Positions 55,451 to 64,000 of a DNA stretch of 64,000 nt are shown here, piece by piece (positions within the stretch are counted from its first letter, which is position 1; every line of letters begins with the position of its first letter). Position numbers and translations under genes: made by a program. Origin of the DNA: Campanula takesimana (taxonomy: Eukaryota > Streptophyta > Magnoliopsida > Asterales > Campanulaceae). The stretch covers positions 124,001-188,000 of the forward strand of contig JAOWBW010001807.1 in assembly GCA_026119855.1 (NCBI GenBank), read 5' to 3'. The notes under the pieces are model-generated. The model saw only the letters and a list, made by a program, of their open reading frames with translations. It was not told the origin of the DNA and did not search any database.

Positions 55451-55669
55451 GAACCAAACTATTGTGGTTCAGTTTGGTTTGGTTTTAAAATTTTGATGGT
55501 TTGGTTCGGTATGAGATTTTCTCAGACCGATGACTAGCGGGTTGGTCCTTAAATTTGCTCAAACCGAACCATTTACACCCTTACTTTGTATCCATCATTT
55601 TGTAAACTTATTTTGTGCCCCTAGCATTGCCCTATACATATACGTTTCAATAGTCAAATATTACGATTA

Positions 55670-57098
55670 GGGGTGGTCTCTTGTGAGAACACATAGATCC
55701 GTCTTATAGAAGAGACGAACTCATGACCCGTGTACAACATTCTCCGCGAACCGTAGGATCCCAACCTATGCTCCACTCAAAATCTTCCACGTGGCAGCGA
55801 CCCATTGTCCCAAATTTTATTTTATTTTCTCAGGAAAAAAAAAACCGTTTTTTTTTTTTTTTTTAGTTTTAATATTTTTTTGCCTATTTTTTTCGTTTGC
55901 CAAAAGTAATACTTAGTATAACTAAATGTAACAACTGTGTTACTTATAAAGTAACGTTGTTTATAAGTAAACGTAACACCAGTTTTTTTTTTTTTTTTTA
56001 AAAGAAGAAGCTCATTTTACTCATCTTTCAACTGTAATACTAACTATAAATACGTGTAACACTAACATTAACTAAATGTAATTACGTTAAACTGAAATGT
56101 AATAGTGTTTTTCCAGTTTTTTTTTTTTTTTGAGAATTTTGATTTTTTTTAAAAGAAAGTAACATTTGAAAAATAACAACTTATATACATGAATGTAATT
56201 ATTTGTACAAGTAAATGTAACACTTTAGTAGATAAAATTGTAACATATTTTTATAGATAATGTAATACATTTACATCCATCATGATAAATTGAACACATT
56301 GTAACTTATTAGTTGAAAACATATGGATATACTATTATACCAGTAAACGTAACTGTTTTACAATGTTATTATACAAGTAAAATGTAACATTCGTTTATAA
56401 AAATTGTTACTTTCTTATTTTTATAATGTTACTAACACAAGTGTATTTAGTTCTAAAGTGTAAATGGTTGAATTATTACTTTTCTATATATATGTGTTAC
56501 AATTATGTATAAATACTGTTACATACAAGTAACACATTCGTTACATTTTAGTTATAATAAGTATTACTTTTGGCAAATGAAGAAAACATAAAAAAAAAAA
56601 AACACTGTTACTTTTCTGTATACATGTATTACTTTTATGTATACAAATTGTTACATATAAGTAACACATTTGTTACATTTAGTTATAATAACTACTCCCT
56701 CCATCCCAAAACACCTTGCACATATTTTCCTTTTGGGTGTCCCATTGGTAAGTCCCACTTTCCCAAAATGGAAAAAATTCCCACTACTTCTCTCTCCTCT
56801 CCACTCACAACAACTATTCACTTACTATTTTCTACCCCAATTTCTCTCTCCTCCCCACTCACACCACCCACTTTTCTTACACATTTTATTAATTCCCGTG
56901 CATTTCAAAAAGGGTGCAGGTTGTTTTGGGACGGAGGGAGTATTACTTTTGGCAAACCGAAAAATATCAAAAAATAATAATATAAAAACTAAAAAAAATC
57001 AAAAATATATTATTATTTTTTTGCCCGCGGGTCATGGATCAAAAATGACCCGTCTCTACTATGAGACAGATCATGATGTTCTCATACAAGTTTTTGTC
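55670..57098. mobile_element. Mutator-type element rich in GTAAC motifs
   Basis: The near-perfect 9-bp duplication TTACGATTA / TTATGATTA (55661-55669 and 57099-57107) flanks inverted ends GGGGTGGTCTCTTGTGAG and GACAAAAACTTGTATGAG. These continue into GAACA, GAGACG and CATGACCCG on both sides. The interior (about 55900-56690) contains GTAAC or GTTAC about every 20-40 bp in both orientations. A Stowaway is inserted at 56695. No transposase is seen. Confidence 0.72.
56695..56940. mobile_element. Stowaway MITE
   Basis: Ends CTCCCTCCATCCCAAAACA and TGTTTTGGGACGGAGGGAG with TA on both sides. 246 bp, non-coding. Confidence 0.88.
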
Positions 57099-57107
57099 TT
57101 ATGATTA

Positions 57108-57335
57108 TCATGAGACTGAGGGTAGGTAAATCAAGTTCAAGTTTCTACTATATTGAGCTTGAAACGAAGTTTGGTAATTTTTGGTCAATCGGAAGCACTA
57201 TAGAGGAATTTAGACTAAGGTTGCGTTTGATAGCATCAATTACTTAGGTTTTGTTGAGGGTGACTCTAAATTCGGGCTTGATTTGAATTGGTCTTGCAAC
57301 GGAGAAGAAAACGGAGAACTGTAGCAGTGGGCGAC
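57108..57335. other. Short unassigned flank
   Basis: About 230 bp between the Mutator-type element and the LTR at 57336. No feature recognised. Confidence 0.5.
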
Positions 57336-58858
57336 TGTAAGGATCCCGTCCCTCGGGGGCGAAAACAGGCGAGTTTCGCACGAGGAAGAAATGCAAACAC
57401 GGGTAACTTTCCTAATGAAAAAGAAACGGAATCGCCACATTTGTTAATTTTAAACCAAACAAATGAAAATGGTTAGAGAATGTGAGTTCGGAGGTCAGGT
57501 TACACTCTGGGAAGAACATATTTGCGGTTCACCCAAAATGCCTCGGAAAAACCGAGTCTCCCTTGTTAGTTTGAAAATGTGCATGTGTGTATGTGTATTT
57601 AACGGAAAAGTATCTGTTAGTGGTTTTGTTTGGAAAAACTTAACTGAAAGGGTCTGTTTATTAAGAAAACAAGGATCAGAGGGAAAAACAGACATTTTGC
57701 CCCCTGTTCCCAACATAGCCGTACGGATGTACAGGCAGTTTCCTGGGATTTTATAGTTCAGTCAAGAACAGTCCAGTTTCAGAGCAGAAACAGAACATTC
57801 TGTTGAAACTGGACAGAACTGTTTTGATTCCAGTTAGTTTAAAACACTTTATGAGTTTTAATACAACATTCCTATGCCAAATGATCATCACTTAGTCCCC
57901 AAAACAAGTATTTGGGTGTGATCATGAGCAATCCTTGGAGAAAATTGAGAAAAGTTGATGAACATGCCCTTTGGGCCAAAATTGACCATTTGGTGATTAA
58001 AGATTGAAACTTTATCCCCAAGATGGCATTTTTATGACTTATTAACCTTTAAAGAGTCAAAATAACATATAAAGATTGAATCTTTATAACCCAAAGGGGA
58101 CTTTAGAGCTAGATCAATGTTGGATGATAAAGATGGAAGCTTTATCATCCAAATGATCATTATTGCCAACAAAAGCATCATTCCAACTAGACAAGAAATG
58201 TAAATGACAATCAACAAGCCATGATCATCTAGGTTTGAACCTCTTCCACACAAGGCATGGAGGGCACCTTGGATCATCTCATGGCTTGGACAAGAGAAAT
58301 ATAGAGTAATATATGTATATTTGCTTGAATGGACAAGTCTTGCATAAATGTAAAGTTGCTTGAATGGACAAGTCTTGCAAGTAATGTAAAAGTGCTTGAA
58401 TGGACAAGTCTTGCAAGTAATATAAAGATTAACATAACTTAAACAAAGATTAAAGATAAAATAGAGTTATAGATGAAGAGAAGGGAGGGGGAGAAGGTGG
58501 ATTTACCTATTTTGGTTTAGCCAATCTTCCTTTCTCTCTTTCACTCTTTGTTTCACTCCTCTCACACTACTGCAGTGATTTTGACAGAGTAATATCTCTT
58601 ATGTTGTTTTTCCCCCCTGAAATGATCAGCATGGGGTTCAATTTATAGAGGCTGAGGGTGCCCAAAGTAGCCGTACGGCTAGGGACCTCATGTGCCCAAA
58701 TCATCCGTACGACTCGACTTGGCGAGCTTCTGGATTTTTCTAAGTTTTAATTCCAGTTCAGTTCTGGAATATCAGGTTTATCTTAGTGAGGTCCTGGCCC
58801 ATTGGTTTATCCCAAGAATTCCTCTAAAGTAGGTCGATTTCAGATTGGGGTACTTACA
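57336..58858 (-). repeat. 3' LTR of the Tat-like element
   Basis: 1523 bp, TGTAAGGATCCCGTC...GGGGTACTTACA, with inverted TGTAAG/CTTACA ends. It holds three copies of a 35-bp unit GCTTGAATGGACAAGTCTTGC (58323, 58358, 58394) and three small hairpins (57997-58150). The other LTR would lie outside the window, so the ends rest on the TG...CA pair and the polypurine tract. Confidence 0.72.
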
Positions 58859-59182
58859 GAGCCCCTCGGCAACGTCGCTTTTGAAGAAAGCGGGGTTGTC
58901 GATAAATGCCTCCCAATCTGATGGGAGGACGGCATGGCCGATTTGTTCTATGGCTGGACCTAGAGGTATAGGATTCCTACGTATCCCTATTTGAGGGAAT
59001 CAAGCCTATCGTAGTTCGAAAAGGGTGAGAGACTTTAAGGCTACTCAAACCTATAGGCGACCGTCGAGGTCGATGGAGAACTTAGCGTCTTAAGCCTAAG
59101 GTGACCATTCAAGGTCGGGTGGAGAACTTGGCGTCTCAAACCTTTGGGACCTAGGTGAATATTTTTCATCCTTTCCTGAAGA

Positions 59183-60526
59183 ACGGGCGTGACTCTCCTT
59201 TAGTCAGAGGCGGGAACTCGGGCATGACACTCACTCGGTCAGAGGCGGGAATTGTTGGTGTTATGCACGAAACCCAACAGGAACTCGGGCATGACATTCA
59301 CTCGGTCAGAGGCAAAGACTCAGGCGTGACACTCATTCGGTCAGAGGCAAGGTTCGGGCGTGACACTCACTTGGTCAGAGGCAAGGTTTGGGCATGACAC
59401 TCACTTGGTCAGAGGCAAGTTTGGGCGTGACACTCATTTGGTCAGAGGCAAGTTTCGGGCGTGACACTCATTTGGTCAGAGGCAAGTTTCGGGCGTGACA
59501 CTCACTTGGTCAGAGGTGGGAACTCGGGCATGACACTCACTCGGTCAGAGGCGGGAACTCGGGCATGACACTCACTTCGGTCAGAGGCAAAGACTCGGGC
59601 GTGACACTCATTCGGTCAGAGGCAAGGTTCGGGCGTGACACTCACTTGGTCAGAGGCAAGGTTTGGGCATGACACTCACTTGGTCAGAGGCAAGGTTTGA
59701 GCGTGACACTCATTTGGTCAGAGGCAAGTTTTCGGGCATGACACTCATTTGGTCAGAGGCAAGTTTCGAGCGTGACACTCACTTGGTCAGAGGCAAGGTT
59801 TGGGCGTGACACTCACTTAGTCAGAGGCAAGGTTTGGGCGTGAAACTCATTTGGTCAGAGGCAAGTTTCGGGCGTGACACTCATTTAGTCAGAGGCAGGG
59901 ACTCTGGCATGACACTCATTTGGTCAGAGGCAAAGTTCGGGCGTGTGACACTCATTTGGTCAGAGGCGAAGGTTCGGGCGTGACACTCATTTGGTCAGAG
60001 GCAAGGTTTGGGCGTGACACTCACTTGGTCAGAGGCAAGGTTTGGGCGTGACACTCATTTGGTCAGAGGCAAGGTTTGGGCGTGACACTCATTTGGTCAG
60101 AGGCAAGTTTCGGGCGTGACACTCATTTTGTCAGAGGCAGGGACTCGGGCATGACACTCATTTGGTCAGAGGCAAAGTTCGGCATGACACTCATTTGGTC
60201 AGAGGCGAAGGTTCGGGCGTGCCACTCATTTGGTCAGAGGCAGGGACTCGGGCATGACACTCATTTGGTCAGAGGCAAAGTTTCGGGCGTGACACTCATT
60301 TGGTCAGAGGCAAAGTTCGGGCATGACTCTCATCGGTCAGAGGCGAAGGTTCGGGCATGACTCTCATTCGGTCAGAGGCGAAGGTTCGGGCATGACTGTC
60401 ATTCGGTCAGAGGCGAAGGTTCGGCATGACTCTCATTCGGTCAGAGGCAGGGACTCGGGCATGACACTCATTTGGTCAGAGGCAAAGTTCGGGCGTGACA
60501 CTCATTTGGTCAGAGGCAAAGTCAAC
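59183..60526. repeat. Tandem array A, about 33-bp unit, about 40 copies
   Basis: The unit is GGGCGTGACACTCATTTGG followed by TCAGAGGCAAGTTTC. Variants carry CATGAC, GGCGGGAACTC or GGCAGGGACTC. Unit length varies by a few bases. Long open frames here arise from the repeat and are not genes. A 27-bp foreign piece lies at 59253-59279. Confidence 0.93.
59253..59279. mobile_element. 27-bp LTR-like remnant inside array A
   Basis: The insert begins TGTTGG and ends CCCAACA. It is flanked by GGAAT and GGAAC in a unit that otherwise reads GCGGGAACTCGGG. Its right half, GCACGAAACCCAACA, is identical to the end of the LTR-like unit at 8197. Confidence 0.5.
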
Positions 60527-60571
60527 ATGGGCTTACGTCAAGGACCACCCTTCTCATTCTAATTTTTTCTC

Positions 60572-61527
60572 AAGATGGGCCATCCGGGCGACCTAGATTT
60601 TGCTTCGCATGGGGCCACTCGGGGGGACCTAATTCTAATCTCAAAACGGTCGCTCGGGGGACCTAATTTTCGTTTCACAACGGTCGCTCGGGGGACCTAA
60701 TTTTCATCTCACAACGGTCGCTCGGGGGACCTAACTCTTATCTCAAGACGGTCGCTCGGGGGGCCTAATCTTCATCTCACAATGGTCGCTCGGGGGACCT
60801 AGATTTTATCTTACAAGGGTCGCTCGGGGGACCTAATATTTTTCTCAAGACGGTCGCTCGGGGGACCTAATTTTATTTCACAATGGTCCGCTCGGGGACC
60901 TAATTTTATCTTACAACGGTCGCTCGGGGGACCTAATATTTTTCTCAATGCGGTTCGCTCAGGGGACCTAATTTTTATTTCACAATGGTCGCTCGGGGGA
61001 CCTAATTTTATCTTACAACGGTCGCTCGGGGGACCTAATATTTTGCTCAAGACGGTCGCTCGGGGGAACCTAATTTTTATTTCACAACGGTCGCTCGGGG
61101 GACCTAATTTTATCTTACAACGGTCGCTCGGGGGACCTAATATTTTTCTCAAGACGGTCGCTCGGGGACTTAATTTTTATTTCACAATGGTCGCTCGGGG
61201 GGACCTAATTTTATCTTACAAACGGTCGCTCGGGGGACCTAATATTTTTCTCAAACGGTCGCTCAGGGACCTAATTTTTATTTCACAATGGTCGCTCGGG
61301 GACCTAATTTTATCTTACAACGGTCGCTCGGGGGACCTAATACTTTTCTCAAGACGGTCGCTCGGGGGACCTAATTTTTATTTCACAACGGTCGCTTGGG
61401 GGACCTAACTCTTATCTCAAGACGGTTCGCTCGGGGGACCTAATATTCATTTCGAAATGGTCGCTCGGGGGACCTAATTTTCATTTCACAATGGTCGCTC
61501 GGGGGGACCTAATTCTCATCTTTGTTG
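60572..61527. repeat. Tandem array B, about 32-bp unit with trimer structure
   Basis: The unit is GGTCGCTCGGGGGACCTAA plus a variable tail. From about 60790 to 61385 three tail types alternate regularly: TTTTATTTCACAA, TTTTATCTTACAA and TATTTTTCTCAAGA. This gives a higher-order unit of about 96 bp repeated about six times. About 28 monomers in total. Confidence 0.92.
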
Positions 61528-62284
61528 GCTTATGTCAGGGACGGCCAATTTTCTTGGACATTCAATTTGACTCTCAATGAGTCAGAGTCGGGGATTGACT
61601 CTCCTTTGGTCAACCGAAGGGATTTTCTCGACACTCATTTGGTCGAAGTCGGGATTTGACTCTCATTTGGTCAATAATTTTTACTGGGCTTACGTCAGGT
61701 GGCGGCCAATTTTCTTGGACATTCAATTTGACTCTCAATGAGTCAAAGTCGGGCTTGACTCTCCTTTGGTCAACCGAAGGGATTTTCTTGACACTCATTT
61801 GGTCGAAGTCGGGATTTGACTCTCTTTTGGTCAATAGTTTTTAAACTGGGCTACGTCAGGGACGGCCAATTTTCTTGGACATTCAATTTGACTCTCAATT
61901 AGTCAAAGTCGGGGCTTGACTCTCCTTTGGTCAACCGAAGGGATTTTCTCGACACTCATTTGGTCGAAGTCGGGATTTGACTCTCTTTTGGTCAATAATT
62001 TTTTAACTGGGCTTACGTCAGGGACGACCAATTTTCTTGACATTCAATTTGACTCTCAATGAGTCAAAGTCGGGGCTTGACTCTCCTTTGGTCAACCGAA
62101 GGGATTTTCTCGACACTCATTTGGTCGAAGTCGGGATTTGACTCTCCTTTGTCAATAATTTTTAACTGGGCTTACGTCAGGGACGGCCAATTTTCTTGGA
62201 CATTCAATTTGACTCTCAGTGAGTCAAAGTCGGGGCTTGACTCTCCTTTGGTCAACCGAAGGATTTTCTCGACACTCATTTGGT
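61528..62284. repeat. Tandem array C, about 160-bp unit, five copies
   Basis: Units start GGCTTACGTCAGGGACGGCC at about 61531, 61689, 61852, 62011 and 62168. Each holds GACTCTCAATGAGTCAAAGT, CTTTGGTCAACCGAAGG and CGACACTCATTTGGTCGAAG. The text GACACTCATTTGGTC is shared with array A. Confidence 0.93.
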
Positions 62285-62690
62285 CAATCCTAAAGGTTTG
62301 GCCAACTTGGCTCTATGGGAGAGGGTTGACTACAGGCTGGTCTTACGTCATCTTTGACTGCCGGGAGAACAACGGATTTGACTTTCGCTTGGTCAATCCT
62401 AAAGGTTTGGTCAACTTGGCTCTATGGAGAGGGTTGACTACAAGACTGGTCGTACGTCATCTTTGACTGCCGGGAGAACAACGGATTTGACTCTCACTTG
62501 GTCAATCCTAAAGGTTTGGTCAACTTGGCTCTATGGGAGAGGGTTGACTACAAGACTGGTCTTACATCATCTTTGACTGCCGTGAGAACAACGGATTTTG
62601 ACTCTCACTTGGTCAATCCTAAGGTTTGGTCAACACTAACTACGAGATGGTTGACTAACAAGGATGGTCTTACGTCACTTTAGACTGCCG
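62285..62690. repeat. Tandem array D, about 110-bp unit, four copies
   Basis: Units contain GGTCAATCCTAAAGGTTTGG, CAACTTGGCTCTATGG, CTTACGTCATCTTTGACTGC and CGGGAGAACAACGGATTTGA, starting at about 62283, 62393, 62502 and 62612. The last is shortened. Confidence 0.92.
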
Positions 62691-63135
62691 GGACAAACAC
62701 TTTATCCTAAAATGACCATTTTGGGTCAAGGCTTGACTTGGGTCACTCCATCTTTGGGGAGTTTGACCGGAAATTTTTAACTTGACCTCTTTGGTCAAAG
62801 TTTGAACTTTGGTCAACTCAACTCTACGGGAAGGTTGACACACTTTCTAGACACCGGGGGAAAACCTATGGGTGACCTTTTAGACACATTGTGGATGAAA
62901 AAGTCCAATCATTTTGAGAAAGATAAAAAGCATTTTGCTTGAAACATTGTTTTTTGATAAATGAGGCCAAAGGGCAAGCTTAAAAATGCTTATTCCTAAA
63001 GGCAAATCTTTTAACGAAGCATGTTAGTCAAACTTTTTATTTTAACTTAACCATGAGGTTTGTCATGCATAAAGTCCCTTGGAGCTTTGGTCCATTTTCT
63101 TAGCAGTGATCGGGTATAGAGAACCCTTTTGTCAT
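62691..63135. other. 3' UTR sequence between arrays
   Basis: Diverged relatives of the TTTGGTCAA motif (62700-62850) are followed by about 270 bp of unremarkable A-rich sequence. No gene. Confidence 0.5.
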
Positions 63136-63415
63136 TGATATTGGGGTAGCCCCATGTCCTTCTCGCTGTTGATGTTGGAGGTAGCCCCATGTCCCTATTG
63201 GTGTCGGTGGCGGCATAGCCCCATGTCTTTGTGGAGTAGCCCCATGTCTTTGTGGCGGTGTCCCATGTCTTTGTGGAGGTAGCCCCATGTCTTTGTGGAG
63301 GTAGCCCCATGCCCTTGTGGTCGTTGGTGTGGAGGTACCCCAATGTCGTCCTTCGGCCTTTGATGCTGGCGTAGACCCAATATCATCTTTCGACCTTTGG
63401 CGTTGGCGTAGACCC
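63136..63415. repeat. Tandem array E, about 21-bp unit
   Basis: About eight copies of GTAGCCCCATGTCTTTGTGG, with spacing and sequence more variable at the edges. Two longer related units at 63335-63420 contain GGCGTAGACCCAA. The resulting minus-strand frames are repeat artefacts. Confidence 0.85.
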
Positions 63416-63465
63416 AACATGACCTTTTGAAGTGAGGTTAGGAACCAATCCCTTTTTCATGACGC

Positions 63466-63610
63466 ACCTTTTTCTTTTGCCTAGGCCAACTTGCGGGTTT
63501 TCAACCCTAGCGGGCTACTTTTTTGCGTCTTTTATGGCACACCCTGTCTTTTGCCTAGGCCTCCCTTATGGGTTTCAACCTAGCGGGCTACTCTTTTGTG
63601 CCTCTTTTTT
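63466..63610. repeat. Two-copy tandem unit of about 75 bp
   Basis: TTTTGCCTAGGCC...GGGTTTTCAACC...TAGCGGGCTACT occurs at about 63474 and again at about 63550. Part of the same 3' UTR. Confidence 0.75.
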
Positions 63611-64000
63611 TGTATGAGTGATCCAGCCGACTCGATGGGACGGGGACTTAAGATGTCTTTTGGAGAAAACATGCAGGGGCATTTATTTAGGCGGAGAGAG
63701 TCCCTCAATTGTATCATGAAATAGGAGGAAGCCCCTGCTTGACAGAACATAAGTATTTAGCTCTTTCCTAAGATGTAGAGAAGAAGACTTGTCGAGACAT
63801 TTGAAATTTGTCTTGGTTAAAATTATCAAAATGATTGCTTGGATGGACCATGTTCATTATTAAGTCAAGATTATAACAAGCAATTAGCCTTAACATGTAT
63901 AAATGTTGTGATCAATTAGGATTAAGATTCGATCAATGGCAAGATCAAAAGGTGTTTATGGGGAATTGGTCCTTGTCTGGTAAATTGATGGGACCAAGGG
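63611..64000. other. Remaining 3' UTR or internal sequence up to the window end
   Basis: No tandem array and no recognisable coding motif in the last 390 bp. The pol region of the element is expected further to the right. Confidence 0.4.

Larger units (their letters stand above)
46011..55583. mobile_element. Large hAT-type unit with GGTTCGG-rich arms, swollen by insertions
   Basis: It starts TAGGGGTGTCAGCGG and ends CCATTTACACCCTTA. The perfect 8-bp duplication CTTTGTAT flanks it (46003-46010 and 55584-55591). Both arms are rich in GGTTCGGTTTGG and its complement, as in the 2249-3009 element. The unit contains a second hAT unit, a solo LTR, a Stowaway and a copia element. Without the copia it would be about 3.4 kb. 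No transposase frame is seen. Confidence 0.85.
57336..64000 (-). mobile_element. 3' part of a Ty3/gypsy element, probably Tat lineage, cut by the window end
   Basis: The LTR (57336-58858) is followed on its right by about 5.1 kb of non-coding, tandem-repeat-rich sequence that runs off the window. The polypurine-like GCCGAGGGGCTC (minus strand) next to the LTR end gives minus orientation, so the right-hand sequence is the 3' UTR. The phrase GGAATCGCCAC near the LTR start and the repeat-filled 3' UTR are typical of Tat elements (Ogre/Retand). No pol sequence lies inside the window, so the lineage is inferred. Confidence 0.65.

Noticed and set aside
59155..60562. Long plus-strand frames with repeated MTLIWSEAKFG-like peptides
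   Set aside because: They arise from a 33-bp (multiple of three) tandem unit and end where the unit length shifts. No start context or domain.
60811..61408. Frames on both strands with repeated GPPSDR or RSLGG peptides
   Set aside because: Products of array B monomers, open on both strands at once, as expected from a repeat.
59183..62690. CRISPR-like look of repeated units
   Set aside because: There are no unique spacers of constant length, the units are contiguous, and the setting is a plant retrotransposon.
63047..63420. Minus-strand frames with repeated TKTWGY peptides
   Set aside because: Translation of the 21-bp array E in several overlapping frames; not a gene.

Overview
The window is nuclear DNA of a flowering plant, almost certainly a eudicot. 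It has one ordinary host gene in 64 kb, with four exons and GT-AG introns. Everything else I could resolve is transposable elements, many inserted into one another. Stowaway elements with CTCCCTCCGTCCC ends, CHDII chromoviruses, Tork-like copia elements, TRIMs and hAT/Mutator MITEs all fit a repeat-rich plant genome. I cannot name the species; Caryophyllales or an asterid is only a guess.

Layout. 1-9.6 kb: Stowaway and hAT MITEs (two hAT copies with clear 8-bp target duplications), a 2.5-kb solo LTR of a Tekay-like gypsy element (TSD ATAAT) and a small CACTA element, both lying inside an older LTR-like unit. 9.6-23.2 kb: one nest five deep. A Harbinger-like MITE holds a pol-less LTR element; this holds a CACTA-like element with unusual ACTACTA ends plus a TRIM; the CACTA-like element holds a young deleted copia and two hAT MITEs, one inside the other. 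Removing the CACTA-like element and the TRIM with one TSD copy each restores one reading frame in their host. 23.2-31 kb: a 14-3-3 gene (264 codons, plus strand) whose first intron carries a young antisense copia derivative. 31.2-34.2 kb: a Mutator-type element with long TIRs, a hAT MITE and Stowaways. 34.3-45.5 kb: a complete, very young Ty3/gypsy chromovirus with near-identical 2.66-kb LTRs, TSD GTTTC, an intact 1525-codon gag-pol frame ending in a chromodomain, and an extra 5' coiled-coil ORF. 46.0-55.6 kb: a 9.6-kb hAT-type unit (TSD CTTTGTAT) swollen by a second hAT unit, a solo LTR and a decayed copia. 55.7-57.1 kb: a Mutator-type element rich in GTAAC. 57.3-64.0 kb: the 3' LTR and 3' UTR of a minus-strand Ty3/gypsy element, probably Tat lineage, running off the window; the UTR is packed with at least four related tandem arrays, one with trimeric higher-order structure.

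How the parts work together. The 14-3-3 gene is the only sequence with a clear host role, as a phosphoserine/threonine-binding adaptor. The Tekay element is the only one that looks autonomous. The two copia elements are deletion derivatives that would need proteins from relatives, and the MITEs and TRIM are fully non-autonomous. The most unusual points are the ACTACTA CACTA-like element, the coiled-coil ORF and possible leader intron of the Tekay element, and the satellite-forming 3' UTR.
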